This document shows, piece by piece, positions 59,961 through 60,475 of a stretch of DNA of 60,475 nucleotides. The notes beneath the pieces are model-generated. The model did not search any database. It was given only the letters and a program-made list of their open reading frames with translations, and was not told the DNA's origin. The DNA lies in the NCBI GenBank assembly GCA_015488685.1, contig WFNH01000116.1, positions 1-60,475 on the forward strand, given 5' to 3'. The stretch is from Marinosulfonomonas sp. Lineage in GTDB: Bacteria > Pseudomonadota > Alphaproteobacteria > Rhodobacterales > Rhodobacteraceae. A program made the position numbers and the translations under genes. Within the stretch, counting starts at the first letter, position 1, and each line of letters begins with the position of its first letter.

Positions 59961-60475
59961 TTATACGCGCCAACGCAACACTTTGGCCTCGATCAGGCTT
60001 AGAACAAAACTGAGCGTCACCCCCAGCAGCGACAGGATGGTGACACCGGCAAACAACCGTTCCAGATCATAGAGCGCACCGGCCTGCAGGATATAGGCGC
60101 CGATGCCATATTCCGCACCGATCATTTCCGCCGCGGTCAGCAGGATGATGGCAATCGCCAGACTGACCCGCAGGCCGGACAGAATGCCGGGCATCGCACC
60201 GGGCAGCACGATTTTGCGGATGATACTGGCGCGGGTCAGGCCAAAGCTCTGGCCCATACGGATCAGGGTGCGGTCCACATTGTCCACTGCGCCATAGGTG
60301 GCGACCACGGTGGGGGTAAAGGTGCCGAATGCGATCAGCATGTATTTTGACATCTCGTCAATGCCAAACCAGATCACGAACAATGGCAGCAGGGCGATTT
60401 TCGGGATAGGAAACAGTGCGGCCACCAACGGTACCAGCCCCGCGCGCATCACGCTGGACAGGCCAATCCCCAGCC
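59961..60475 (-). CDS. ABC transporter permease (SsuC/TauC type), 5'-truncated by the window edge
   Basis: The open frame runs to the right edge of the window, so the N-terminus is outside. The visible part is the C-terminal ~170 residues of a permease of the sulfonate/taurine/nitrate family: LVAALFPIPKIALLPLFVIW FGI, then the EAA loop QSFGLTRASIIRKIVLPGAMPGIL, which contacts the ATPase, and two more TM helices. Substrate cannot be judged without the binding protein and ATPase. Confidence 0.88.
   Translation of the reverse strand, partial: LGIGLSSVMRAGLVPLVAALFPIPKIALLPLFVIWFGIDEMSKYMLIAFGTFTPTVVATYGAVDNVDRTLIRMGQSFGLTRASIIRKIVLPGAMPGILSGLRVSLAIAIILLTAAEMIGAEYGIGAYILQAGALYDLERLFAGVTILSLLGVTLSFVLSLIEAKVLRWRV

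Noticed and set aside
1-60475. tRNA or rRNA genes
   Set aside because: No tRNA T-arm/acceptor pattern or rRNA conserved sequence was seen on reading both strands, although a scan program was not available.

Overview
The window is a stretch of alphaproteobacterial chromosome, most likely from the order Rhodobacterales (Roseobacter-like). The main reasons are the run dusB-ntrB-ntrC-ntrY-ntrX-trkA-trkH-hfq-hflX on the minus strand (53335 back to 42466); NtrC and NtrX proteins without the sigma-54 GAFTGA loop; a fused ispDF; and two copies of a GC-rich extragenic repeat of a type I associate with this group. No rRNA, tRNA, CRISPR array or intact mobile element was found. Assignments rest on reading motifs and translations by eye; no database search was possible.

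Region 1 (1-6400) is an accessory stress patch. It holds the start of an ArsR-type regulator, a decayed and an intact copy of a glycine-rich membrane stress protein, an Ala/Lys-rich helical protein, a YfdX-family secreted protein, a Crp/Fnr-type regulator, an APC amino-acid permease, and a scrap of an IS3-type transposase. Region 2 (6410-14478) is a respiratory cluster on the plus strand: flavocytochrome c sulfide dehydrogenase (cytochrome and flavoprotein subunits), a ba3-type (B-family) haem-copper oxidase of three subunits, a dihaem cytochrome c and a CcoI/FixI-type copper ATPase. Together they could carry electrons from sulfide to oxygen. A TniQ-like gene without a visible start lies directly behind.

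Region 3 (14661-17540) has a frameshifted FAD-dependent amino-acid oxidase gene, aroQ overlapping a LuxR-type solo regulator, and a likely structured RNA with its own promoter-like sequence and terminator. Region 4 (17543-24065) has rpsB-tsf, a HupE-like membrane protein, the pseudouridine pair psuK-psuG, a DUF502 protein, and two near-identical small secreted proteins with a decayed third copy between them. An orphan minus-strand terminator follows. Region 5 (24066-30361) has a YejA-type binding protein, two tiny lipoproteins, an aquaporin remnant and a tightly coupled four-gene operon (acyl-CoA ligase, FrnE-like DsbA protein, YdjM-like protein, Bcr/CflA transporter).

Region 6 (30406-42351) holds mfd, hemB, a SYLF-domain lipoprotein, a nested inverted-repeat element, a beta-hydroxyacid dehydrogenase, a penicillin acylase, a glutathionyl-hydroquinone reductase and a pirin. 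Region 7 (42466-54312) is the nitrogen/potassium/Hfq block named above. Region 8 (54468-60475) holds ispDF-pgpA-pncC, a RatA/COQ10 protein, a purine phosphoribosyltransferase, a porin-like protein, a membrane-anchored ClpP-like protein and a truncated ABC permease.

The best candidates for something undescribed are the sulfide dehydrogenase/ba3 oxidase/copper ATPase cluster, the structured RNA at 17219-17456, the triplicated small-protein locus with its terminators, and the orphan terminator at 23876-23904.
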